Assembly (NCBI GenBank): GCA_921293015.1 | Contig: OV121090.1 | Span: 1,550,001 to 1,614,000, forward strand | Length of the DNA: 64,000 bases | Origin: Phorcus lineatus | Lineage: Eukaryota > Mollusca > Gastropoda > Trochida > Trochidae | Direction of reading: 5' to 3' | Shown here: positions 27,295-38,851 of the stretch, piece by piece | Position numbering within the stretch: position 1 is the first letter of the stretch | Layout: each line of letters opens with the position of its first letter | Program-made: the position numbers and the translations under genes | The notes under the pieces: model-generated | What the model saw: only the letters and a program-made list of their open reading frames with translations | Database searches by the model: none | Told to the model about the DNA's origin: nothing

Positions 27295-28692
27295 AAAATG
27301 GAGTTAATCTGGGCCAGGGGTTAATCTTTCCATTTCATTCCATGAATTCTGAATTCCAAGAGCAGTGTTTTATTTGATATGCCCATGAACTGACCTCTGG
27401 AGTTCTGCTGCCATATTATGTTGATGCATTTTCATTTTGTGGTTATATCATATTAATTAATTCAGTGTATTCGTTAAGGTCTGTTATTATTCTGAACATT
27501 TAGTTTGTGTTTGTTTCATTCTCTAGTCTAAAGGCTGGTATTGTCATTTGATATGAAAGAAGAACTGCATTTATATGTCATGTGTAAAGGGAGGTTACTC
27601 TCATTTACTTCTGAAAACTTCACTCTTGTCTGAAATTTTACATTTTATAAAAAAGAACAAATCCTCTTTATATTGCATCAACCATGTTATGGATTCATAA
27701 TAGAAGATGGTTTGACGATGTTAGCGTGTCTCTCTTGTTACTGTTCGGAAGGTCCAAGTATTTTTTTGAAGTATCGTTTCTTACATGGATTCAGCTTCAT
27801 ATTTGTTACTTCCCACATCAGTGTTCATCTAAGCATATAGCTCAGCTGAGACTGCCGTTTTATGTTTTCTTTATACTATTAAGTGTATGTATTTGTATGG
27901 GTCAGGAAAAATTATGGTGTGGAAATATTCTATAAAAACCCTGGGAGACAATATCAAACTTTATAAACTTTAAGGTGAAACATAAGTAGTGACAAATTTT
28001 CAATATGTGCACATGTGCATATCACTTTTGCCTAGCAACTATTGTCTTGGTAGAAGATCCAATCACAAGAGAAGACGCCCCTTTTCTGAATTTGTATCAG
28101 CAACTCAAATGGAATAGAATTTGTGAAAAGGATTTATTAAACTCTGAATAGTGTCATGTGATATTTACAAATTTCTGGAGTTTTTTTTATATTCACCCTC
28201 TTCTTGCTCGGTTGATACAAAGATTCACACTTGTTTTGTAAAGGTTATTCTTTTTAATCATACAATTTGCATATTTGTTTTCAAACATTTTTATAACCAG
28301 CCAACTTGCATAATGCCATGAGATTGTGTTTCTTATCCCTGTGACACTGTTTTGACAGTTTGGTGCCCTTTTACATTACTCAAGCTGAGAAAGTTTTAAA
28401 CCTATAATACAAGATTTACATATGTTACTTAATGTCTTATTGAGGTAACATAAATATTATAATGAATGTTATAACCACTTGTTATGTTTTTGCTAGCACA
28501 GATCAAAACAGAATGATCTTAAGCAGAGGGAGTTCATATGTAGCAAACCACTAAACAGGCTGAATATTTCATCATGTTGGTTTGTTGTAAGCTCTTTACA
28601 TAGACAGTTTGAATCTTAGTCATGTCATTCCTACAGACATTTAAAGATGGGAGTTGTTGCTTCCTTGTTTGGCTTACAGCATTATGATGATG

Positions 28693-29125
28693 GCATTCTG
28701 ATTTAAATCGGCCGTGTTCCAAAGAAAAAAGGTTTTAAAATTACTTTAGCAGGATTTGAACTCATTCTATCAGAGGCTTTCCTCTCCACAGCCTCGTTGC
28801 TTGCACGTTCTGACACCAGTTTTGACAAAACCTAGTCATATGCCAAACAATCTCATCATTGTGATTAAGAGAAGGATAGCAACCCTCCAGAAATGGTTAC
28901 CAGGAGTTTGGTAGATGAGATTAGGTCAGAACGTGGGCGCGACTAGGACGCTGTCAGACAGCTGTGGAGAAAGACTCTCTTAGATTGAGCTCAATTTTCG
29001 ACTAGGGTGCTTTCAGACAGCTGTGGAGAGGAAAGCCTCTCTTAGATTGAGCTCGATTTCCGCTAGAGTCAAGTTTCTAAAACATTGATACCTCAGAACA
29101 CGGTTGATGTCATTATGATTAACAT
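28693..29125. repeat. Fold-back pair of repeat family B (SINE-like)
   Basis: A minus-sense copy (28693-28822) and a plus-sense, partly doubled copy (about 28927-29125) face each other. Shared words are GCTGTGGAGAGGAAAGCCTC and GGAACACGG / AGAACACGG near the end. The minus copy reads GTTCAAATCC, a B-box-like word of tRNA-derived SINEs. In the plus part the segment CAGACAGCTGTGGAGA...TCTCTTAGATTGAGCTC occurs twice. Other copies are at 39775-39880 and 54280-54385. Confidence 0.6.
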
Positions 29126-30763
29126 ATTGTTTTTTTCATCCAGAAAAATTTTAAGTTATGCAGAAGAATATGAAATGTGTTTTTAGGTTTGAAGGCATGA
29201 GACTAGAGCATTATCAAATATCCAGTGAAATCAATCAAGAAATCGGTTTTGAAAAATTCTGTTTATCCCATTGCAAAGTCACAAATATTTTAGGTTGAAT
29301 AGAAAGTTAGTTACAAGTTGTTCAAATGTTGAAATAATTGAATAGGGTATTCAATGTATATATGGATTTTATTAAATGAGTTTTACTGTTGACCGCTTAA
29401 TAAAATTAAATTATAAAAATTTTACTTTTTAGCCTGTTAATTATTATCTTAATTGAGAAACTGTTTTCAATGGTTGCTAGAGTATTTTTAGAGAAGAAAA
29501 TAACCACACCTTAGCAAATGTATTCATGCTTTCAGGGTTCATGTATTATTGTAAACATTTTAGTCAGTTACTTTACATTGTCTCTTACAATAATCTTTTC
29601 ATTTAAGTGTTTTTTCTGTCATTTTCCAAATATATAGGTTGAAAATTCTTAAATTGTGAGATAGTTTTTTTTAGCATTTTAGCATTTAAAAAGTTGGGTA
29701 TTATTTCCCCTGTTCATATCTATTCATCAGTTAGTTAACTGGGGGGGGGGGGGGGGGCAGCTGTAGTTAGAAAATCATTTTCTTGTGGCGTTTAGTTTGT
29801 ACAAGAACATGTATGAACTCGTTTCCATAATACGCACAAAACATTAGGATGGTGTTTCACAGAGTAGACCAATTTGGATAATCCGCATTATTTGATATAT
29901 CCTTTCAAGGGAAAAACTCCCCTCATACCTCTCTCTTGAAATTGCTGCGTGGAACACCTCCCATTTCAGTTATTATACAATTTCATGACCATATTTAGGG
30001 CGAGGGCAAAATATTGTTGTTCTTAAGAACTGCCCTATCTATATGTATATATAGAAATACATATTTCACCTGGATATCACTTACCAAGTGCTGCAGCTCT
30101 AATAACAATGGACATCTGTTTCAACAGCATCCACTGGTGCCATCTTTCAGAATGATGTTTATGTAACATTACTGATATTGCTATTTAAAGGGAGGCTGCA
30201 TCCATAGGAGAAATGAGACTCATCTTTATGTGCTAGACTAATAAGTTGCAGTTGGGCGACTCCTAAGTGGGAAGGTTAATTAACCCATTTTGAATGAGTT
30301 TCATTTCTAGTGCGGAGTTTCATTTCTATAGTGGACGGAGTTTCATTTCTATAGTGGACGCAGTCTCACTTTAATGAATTTAAGTAGTGGGTTGCAATGG
30401 TATCTTCAAGGTATTCAGCTTAGCTTCTATATGTCTATGGTGCCTTACCCAGGATGATATTGTCCATTCACTCAGCATAATGTAGTTCCTACAAGGGTTA
30501 TGTAATTTCAATGTTCATGAATACTTACATCACTTCATGGCTGGGCCTTGTACTATTTACTTAAATAAACAGTCATAATGTGAACCATTTGAGTTGTTTT
30601 AACTTGCACAGTATTTGCAACACCAGTATATCATGTATGTTGCCTCAAGGGCCATAAGACCTGTTTGAGATGGATAAATTGATCGCACATAAAGCTATGA
30701 ATGGAATTGCGGTTTTCATATGACCGCCTATGGTTTTTGCTTGGTACGTGATAATTTAGAAAT

Positions 30764-30958
30764 AATAATTTCTTCTAACTTCTTCCAACGATAATTTCTT
30801 CTTACTTCTTCCAACAATAATTTCTTTTAACTTCTTCCAACGATAATTTCTTCTAACTTCTTCCAACGATAATTTCTTTTAACTTCTTCCAACGATAATT
30901 TCTTCTAACCTCTTCCAACGATAATTTCTTCTAACTTCTTCCAACGATAATTTCTACT
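30764..30958. repeat. 26-bp satellite, about 7.5 units
   Basis: Units of the form GATAATTTCTTCT followed by AACTTCTTCCAAC repeat with single-base differences. No coding use is apparent. Confidence 0.95.
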
Positions 30959-31194
30959 ACAAGCACAGATGACTGGGTCGAGTAATGGGTTGATAAACCC
31001 TCTCCGCGTTTGTCATAAACTAATGTTTATTTGAAATCCAGTTCATGTCTTATATGGTAATTTGTTCAGCTTCCTTTAGAAGAAGATGTTTATCACCTCG
31101 TTTTAAAACCCCGTTTAGAATTAAAAATACGATGGGAAGTCAATAATGTTATAGAAGTGGATATAAAGCAGAAGGCGATGGTTGTGATTTGATT

Positions 31195-31450
31195 TTAATT
31201 CTCAATATAATCTCCCTTGACCTCGATACACGTTTTTGTCTTTGAGACTGTCTATGCCATTGCGGTAGACGTCTCCCCTCTAGCCTACCACACGTCAATA
31301 ACTGCCTTGAGTACATCATCATCAACTAATCTTATTACACGCAAGTGTGATTTCAAATTGCAAAACATATAGAAGTCGCTTGGGGACAGATATGAACTGT
31401 AGGGGGGATGGTCAAGTTGTTCAAAACCACACAACCTACTTACGAAAATT
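31195..31450 (-). pseudogene. Remnant of a mariner-type transposase (C-terminal part)
   Basis: On the minus strand the pieces read, in order, EQLDHPPYS, then SPSDFYMF with the last catalytic Asp of the DDD/E triad, then DDDVLKAVIDVW followed by a stop, then VYRNGIDSLKD and, after a frameshift, CIEVKGDYIEN with a stop at 31197-31195. These are the usual C-terminal blocks of mariner transposases. At least one internal stop and one frameshift show it is dead. The N-terminal part is not seen, so it is truncated as well. Family call is confident; limits are approximate. Confidence 0.8.
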
Positions 31451-31637
31451 AAGATTACAGAAATGTCATCTTCGATGTATGTTACTTAACGCGAAACGGT
31501 GTCAAATGTTTTAGATCAAATATTTCATTTTTTACCATATATGTTCGATATTTCGGAAATCATACGGGGAAAAGAGTCAACTTATCACCTGAAAACACGG
31601 AAATTAACGGAGAGAGCCGAATAGGCCTTGCGATTAT

Positions 31638-31674
31638 TACGTCATAAAGACGTGACGTCACAGAGACAACTAAG
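31638..31674 (+). promoter_or_regulatory. CRE-type sites just ahead of the unrecognised gene
   Basis: TTACGTCA (31638-31645) and the full palindrome TGACGTCA (31653-31660) lie 15-37 bases before the ATG. These are CREB/ATF binding words. An in-frame TAA at 31645-31647 confirms that the reading frame cannot begin earlier in this exon. Confidence 0.5.
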
Positions 31675-34600
31675 ATGGAGACGTACGGAGGTAGATTGTC
31701 TACATCGACACGCAGTCAAGTCGTGAAGAATTCTCATGGAACCTCTGCCGCTATGCTTGTGAAAGAAGAAAAATACTTGGACAAGATGAAAAATAGTAGC
31801 CAAAAAAGTTTGGGGTGAGTGTAGAAGGGATAGTCCCGAATAAAGAAAATTTCAGAAACGTCATCAAACTTTCACGAGTAATTGAGAAGTCCGAATGACG
31901 AGGTATCTAGTACAATTTTGATGTAAAAAGAAAAAAAGTAGGCCTTATTCTCTATTTCTGTCATTAGAGTTTGCTTCTTGAATCTGCCTATATCTGCTGA
32001 GACGCACAAGGGTTACTGTAACAACTCTTTTAATATTTAATCTATAAGCTGAAAAAATTACGTTTACATTAAAATAGATTAAATTCAAAGTTAAGTAGTT
32101 ATAGTTTAAGAGTTATTTATATTGAAGCGTCAACCCTTCACTTCGGTCATAAACTTAACAACAAGAGTTAAATATTTTCTGGGCAAAGATTTCTTTAAAG
32201 GTAACATGTGTTAATACACGATTAAAAGCGATAATAATCAAAACCGAAAAGTTACTTTTGTTAATTATAAAAAGTCAATCAACCATAGCATATTCTTGTC
32301 TACCAAAGTCTGTCAACTTATAGAAAGCCTCTCAACATACAAACAGTTCAACAAATTAGTTGCATGAATATAGATATTTATATATTATGATTTTAAAATC
32401 TATATTGAAAGTACATATAGACTAGGAAATCGGTACTAGTACGACACTGGCGGGTCAATTCCCGACTAATAAGTCATGGAAGCAATGACTGTTTTATCAC
32501 GAGTTCGGGTCTCGTATCGTCCTTAGAAATATTTTTAGCTCAAGTCGGCATAAAAAAAGATAATTTTTCTGGGACACATTTATTGTTAAAATTACTTTTG
32601 GAATTCATTAATGGCATTTATTTTAAATAAACTAAATCACTATGTGTAGGCCTACATGTTTACATTTAAGAAGTTTCTATTCAGACTCTATTTTTAAAAA
32701 ATCAAGAGTTGATCGCAAAATACCGTTATTGTATCGTGCAAGTTAAAAAGGCTGTACCTTGTTTTGTGTTATACGGTGTGGCTTGTAAGTATTTGTTAAG
32801 TCACCTGTATTTTCTTTATCATTGCCCGTCAATTTCAAAGATAAATCTAAATCTTAAAACATCTTTTTTTAAACCTTTTAGAAGATTCCTTTGCTTTTTT
32901 TTTTTACACAGTTCTATACATATTTTGGTGTATTCTTCTATTTGAAAACCTGATTATTCAAACAACGTTAAAGAGCCACTCCGTGATTTTCATTACATAT
33001 TATTTAACTTTGATACGAACCTAAATGTCATTATGTGGTGATATAGAATCAAAACATCTTAACTTTTCATGTCCGAAAGACATATATATGACAAATACTG
33101 ATTTTCCTAAAAACAGCCTAAACAATGCACAGTGGTGTAGATATAACGTCCAATATACACGGATACTAGTTATATAACCTAACAAACACTATCAACTCCT
33201 AACTGGCCTCCTAGCTGTTTTAGATAAGTCTCCAAAATTACGTTTGACTGTTTGAAGCGCGCCACTGTCCGGTTTTCGGTCATAATTGCGACGTTCTACC
33301 TTCATATTGTCACTGTAACAAAACAATAAGCTTTTAAATGTGTCCTTTTGTTAACAGTCGATACTTCGCGATTAAATGACACCACTGATTAAGTTTGGCA
33401 TATATATATATGACTCCAACAACTCACGGAGTGGCTCTTTAATTATAGGATGAGAAAAGTAGACGTGACCTGGATGTTTCACAGCATCGAGAACCTTCAT
33501 TCATTTTGCAGATTATATCTTGTCGAAATAAGTTTTAGATTCGTTAAGAAAAAAATATACACATACATGACATTTTGTCCTTCTTGTGTGGGAATCTGTT
33601 CTGAACTGTGGTTGGAAATAGAGGCTAAACCTGAAGCTCGTTATCGCTCTGTCATAGTATTGGGTGACATTAGAAACCAGTTTTCCGTGTTACAATTTCG
33701 TTTTTATTAATAATTTAATGATAACATAATGATATTTTCAAAAGTACAACGTGTCTTTCTTGCAGTCGTGAGGAGGATAAATTGAAGAGACGACTAGAGA
33801 GTTTGGACAAGGCAAAATCTGCCAGTCGTCATAGCAACCTTGACGATGAGGTTGGTACACTACTGTGCACAATTTAATTCCCTCATCCCACGCGAGGAGA
33901 TCGCGTTCTACTCTTACAGAGTGATATTTATTTTCCATATTATAAATTTATTCTTTCAAAATACTACAAATCAGAGATTTACTGTTTGATTGATTTAATG
34001 GCAGTGCTGTACAAAATTAATTCCCTAATACCACGCGAGGAGATCTCATTCTACTCGTACCTATTGATCCTGGCATTTTCCTAATGTTATTTCCCAAAAT
34101 CTTGTAATCTGCAAATGGATTTTGGACTGATTAAAAAGAACGCTGATAGTACAGTGCTGTACTAAAGTTCATACCTCCATCTTGCGAGTAGAAAGTGCTC
34201 TCCTCGTAAACAGGGATATTTGTCATTCCTTATGTTTTTCTTTCCAAAAGCTTCAAAAGGTCCCTTCATTGTTGAACTGATGCAACAGTACAGTGCTGTG
34301 CAAAAGTTCTGCCTTCTTCACACGCGAGAAGATCGCTTTCTACCCATTGACAGTTATTCACGCTAGAAGATAATTTTACACCCAGAAACAGTGGTTCTTG
34401 CTTTCCCTAACAAATTCTTCAAATGGACGTGTATAAAAACAAATCATTAACGTGTATCTAAAATGAGAGAGAGAGACATTTTGCATGGAAAGGGATAGTT
34501 GGACCTCGCTTTGATTTTTTTGGGAGAAGATTTTTAAGAATAAGTCCATTTCGTATGTTCAAAGTTTTATCTGAGATTAAACGATTTGTATAATAGTTCT

Positions 34601-37600
34601 ATCATTTGTTTTATAATTTTTTTTATATGCCTTCCATCTAAAGAGACTAATGGTTGATAAATAAATACTTTAAGTAAAAAATGAAAATGTTTACAAGTAA
34701 GCTAAATATTATCTATGTTTTACTGTTGCAGGATGAAATCAACATTTCGCCTGAATTGTAAGGAAATATTTATGTCTTCTTTTAAAATAATTCAATAAAG
34801 TTGAAAGTTTTCAATTTAAGAGAAGTATACATCAAATGAAGCGAAAATTCAGATAAGGAAAAAAATCGCTCAACATCTTAAAACATTATATATCTTATAA
34901 ACTGATGAATAAATTGCATCTTGATTTGATGGATTCGACATAGAGGACATAAATTAGTGTAATCAATTTCTTTTCAAAATAAATTACAAACAGGTTGAAA
35001 GAAAGCGGAAGGATAAGATCCCGACATGAAAGAGGCTCCCTCCAACTAGAGCCTGGAAAAAGCGGAAGTAGTTTCCACCGGCGTGGGTCCGACGCGGCGG
35101 CAATTCCTCTTGGTAAAATGAGCACCCGTCGGGAAAGTCTCAATACAGAAAACATGTCCATGAGACGAAATTCGGACGACTTTGGAAGGGCCCGCGAGCG
35201 ATCAATGTCACTCGCTTCCGGTACCGAGAAGAAGTCGGTCTCATTTTCTGGAGGTCGGTCTGCAGTCCATACCCGTTGATGTTACGCATTATTATAATAT
35301 ATACTTATAGGCCTACCACGAAACTGTTTTGAAGTTTTGTAACTTCTGGCGCAAATCAAAATTTGATATGATAATTCACTCCTGTTTTTCAGTATTTGAC
35401 GCTCATGCTTCAACTATAATAATACAGGCCAAAGCTGTACTTTATTCAAAAGTTATTTTTACACATGAGGTTATTCTATTTCTTGCCGTATTTCTAAGAC
35501 ATGATGCGCACCTGACTTGACTGTCTTTAGTAAAGTCACTTCCTTATTATCGCTTATATCACAGATGTTGAAGTAAGTGAATCTGCGAAGGGAAAATGTT
35601 TGCATGTTTGTTATATTTGTTAAAACACTAAATGTGCACATGTGAACCGTTGATATAAATGACACGTACGGTTTATGTTTAACAATTGACAGTGGAGATA
35701 TGTAATACATAACTTATAAATGTATTCCATGACCAGGTAATCTTGCAGCCAAAGCCAAGCTGCACATGACCGACAACCACGTTCCCCAGATCGTTCCCTA
35801 CATCCACGTCACCGAGGAGGAGCACGACTCCCAGTGCTCAATTGATTCGGCAGTCAACGCCAAGCCGGGCGAGCGCGTCAAATCAAGCACGACTAGGTCA
35901 ACAAACCTCTTCTCTAGTTTTTTTCACATTTGCATTGTTTTCTATGCTTAGAATAAATTGTTGAACCTTATACTCATAGTCATATAATAATATAGGATGT
36001 AGAAGCCCTCGTCGTACCTCTTGTTCGGGCACTGCCAATATTGCTGAATTTGAGTCACTTCACTTTCTTGGTTATCTAAGTGATTCGATGGAATTATACA
36101 AATTCTCTAGAGAAGTTCCCTGATTGAGCAGTGTGGTAGATATGGGCATCTGAATGTTTTATTCTCTTCCTACAACTGATAAATTCCAATTGTGCTCATT
36201 AGTGGTGCCTTGAAGAACCTGTACACAATGGCGATGAAGACCAGCGAGGACAAGGAGTCTGTCTCGGGATCCTCGCACACGTCAAAATCCGACAAACGTC
36301 ACCAGCCTGCCTCATTTGTAAGTGATTTACCTACATGAAGACCAATACAGGGGATATTATAAAGTAACGTTGTATTTTCCATAAAATTTTAGATGGATTT
36401 ATATGTGAAAAAAACTTAATTAAAAGTCCAAATCAACAAAGCGTATTCATCCTAAAACGCCAAATAGATATCATTTGCTTATCATCCTCATGACGCGCGT
36501 ATATCACAGAGCAGGGGATGTAATTTTTGGCAGCGTCCTTCACTTCATACGTACGAAATAGAATATCTCAAAAACCGTTTATTTTTATACGTTTAATGGT
36601 TCATCACAATAAAGAAAGGTCAGTATAAAAGTTTGTGACCTTGACCTTTATTTCAAGGTTCCAGTGAGATTGACCCTTTTCAAGATCTAGAATTCTTTCA
36701 TAACTTACATATAGCTTCTCATTAGGTCACATGGAGGTTTTGATAAGTTCAGCATTTAAGCCTGCGTGTTAAGCTTGTTTGTGCCATTTATCAAGAACCA
36801 TTTGTAGGATTGTCTTGATAACTTTCTGATTATGATGACCTTCTCATTAGTTTCAAGGTTACGGTGAGGCTTTGAAATGTTCAGGATGTTGTATGTTTAC
36901 TTGTTCAGCGCGGTATCTAAATAAGTTTTTGCCGGATTCCCTTTATGACTTCAAGACGCCAGGCCCAGTCGTTTTGGTAACCTTTACATAATTATCAAGG
37001 TCACGGGGAGGTAGGGCTGCATGTTATTTAATATGGAAACTTTTCTGTTCAGATTGTCAGTGGAATATCTCAAACATCTGATTGAAATTTTCATCACTAC
37101 AGCTACAGAGGAAAGCTAATAATGAATGATGAATTTGTTCACAACGAAACATTTCCAGACACTTGATCATGCTCATTGATTTTTTTGTTGACATGAAAAT
37201 CTCTCTATTTTCTTTTCAATATTTCACCCGTGTCACAAATGCTTGTTTCCATGACAATCGAGCCTCTGGCTTATATAAAAAAAACAATATGAGCAAAAGC
37301 TACACCTCTATCACATCTCCTTTATACGTTCTCTTTACGGCCTTCTTCACCCGTTGGTAACGTTTTTCATTTGAATGATTACAGACAGTATATTATACTG
37401 AGTGACTTTCTAGGATATCTTTCTAACGTTTGCCTTTCAAAATCTCTCTTCATCGCTTTACTCAATATTTAGATTTTTTAGATTCAATGTCAGGATTCAA
37501 CTTATAGTTTTTATTTTCAATCTTTAGTCAGTAGGCCTATTCTTATTCTCTGGATTATTTTTTCAAATAATAATTCATTGCAATTTTGGACGTAACTCGG

Positions 37601-38851
37601 GCCTATAACCACTTCACAATGATATCATTAGACTTACCCGGCAAGACATGACTCGCACCAGTGTCCAACACTGCGAACAATGCCTTGCGAAGAAGCTGAA
37701 AATCATCATATTTTAGTTAATTATTGCGAAATTCGTTTATTCTTTCCCACAAATGTAATGACTTATGGTGTTTGATATGGAATGATCAGTTATAGTTACT
37801 TGCTGTGTATATTTCTCCAGCATGAGATCCGGGCTCGTCGTAATTCTTTCGGAAGCAGCCACGTTTCCAAGGCAACCCTGGATCTGAAAGCTCTGAAAGA
37901 ATTAGAAGAGATTCTCAAAGACACACGCCTCTACACCACCAAGTATATTTTAAAGATGTTTTATGTTTTACAATTCTTTAAAGTGAAATTGAAATAATTA
38001 TGATAAACAACACTTATTGATAGAACGTGAACTGACACAACGGTTCCGCGTAAGCGTTTCATCATTTATCAAATTATCGTGGCCACATAGTGCATATATT
38101 CACAAAAAGGCATTACAATAGAGAATTTCAGCGTAAGTTTGTTTTCATAGCACTGGGATACTTAATACCATGCAAAACTTTGGTCTAAATATTTTTTTTA
38201 ATTAAGGTTTCTGCAAAAAAAAGCAGTGTTCCCTTTAATTCTGACAGACATACCGAAGGATGGAGCTAAAACCTTTATCCCCCTTCTACTTAGGATTTGG
38301 GATAATAAAGATCCATGAATTTTAGCGGAAAACGCCGTCGATGTACACCTAGCTAAAAGTTGTAATATCATATTTGTAGCTTCGCCAATGTTATCCAACA
38401 AATCGATCCTCTCTTTTCTCGTATAGAATACACCGACGAGTCATACATTAAAATACGAAATACCTCATATAAACGTTAGAGACTAACATTTTGGTTAAGA
38501 AGTCATGCTGTTCACTCCCTTATCCAAATGCCTTTAATGAAAAGCCTTTACATCATCAGGAAGTCCAAACTAATGGGACCAGAGAGCTCCTCGCTGCGCC
38601 TTCAGAAGAAGCGTATGCACCAGTTGGAACAGCTTTTGACGTCACTCAAGCCTGGTCAGAAGAAGGAGCCGGTTCAGCCCGAGTTTGACCCCATGGACAT
38701 GCTCAACTGTTCCTACCTCCGACTCTCCAAAAACAACGTGGAGGCGCTTGAACAGATGGTTCGAGACTCCGGCCGTGATCCGGGCATTCATCCCCACAGT
38801 GACGTCACAGACTTCAAGCTCTTCGCTGATGACGAATCGAGCAAAGAATAG
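31675..38851 (+). CDS. Unrecognised basic Ser/Arg-rich protein, 399 residues, 8 exons
   Basis: Exons: 31675-31814, 33766-33850, 34732-34757 (26 nt), 34994-35253, 35737-35896, 36203-36317, 37821-37942, 38560-38851; every junction keeps frame and the total is exactly 400 codons with the stop. I do not recognise the family. The protein has no signal peptide or membrane helix and looks cytosolic or nuclear and largely disordered. Residues 85-170 are Arg/Ser-rich. RRGS (Ser116), RRES (Ser132), RRNS (Ser144) and RRNS (Ser271) fit basophilic kinases such as PKA. The C-terminal exon looks folded: KKRMHQLEQLLTSL, then FDPMDMLNCSYLRLSKNNVE and MVRDSGRDPGIHPHSD, and is most likely the conserved domain. 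The donor after exon 2 (GTTGGT) is weak. AATAAA stands at 39400-39405. The gene lies 2.6 kb ahead of CIBAR paralogue A on the same strand. Confidence 0.82.
32972..33438. mobile_element. Non-autonomous inverted-repeat element, TTAA-flanked (copy 2)
   Basis: Same 15-bp inverted tips as the copy at 15819, same orientation, TTAA at 32968-32971 and 33439-33442. The interiors can be read side by side for most of their length with few differences, so both moved recently. It sits in the first intron of the unrecognised gene at 31675-38851. Confidence 0.85.
33851..34340. repeat. Four diverged units of about 145 bp in an intron
   Basis: The motif CAGTGCTGTACAAAA- (or close variants) followed by CACGCGAGGAGATC and TTCTAC recurs near 33856, 34001, 34151 and 34290. 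The third unit has the arm inverted or decayed (CTTGCGAGTAGAAAG). It follows exon 2 of the unrecognised gene directly. Confidence 0.65.

Larger units (their letters stand above)
27295..31674. other. 3' UTR and intergenic stretch after the LAT-type gene
   Basis: After the TAA at 27292-27294 no further exon is seen. AATAAA signals lie at 29399-29404 and 30564-30569, so the 3' UTR may be long. The stretch also holds repeat family B in fold-back (28693-29125), a 17-base poly-G (29741-29757), short GAGTTTCATTTCTA repeats (30295-30365), a 26-bp satellite (30764-30958) and a mariner relic (31195-31450). Confidence 0.6.
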
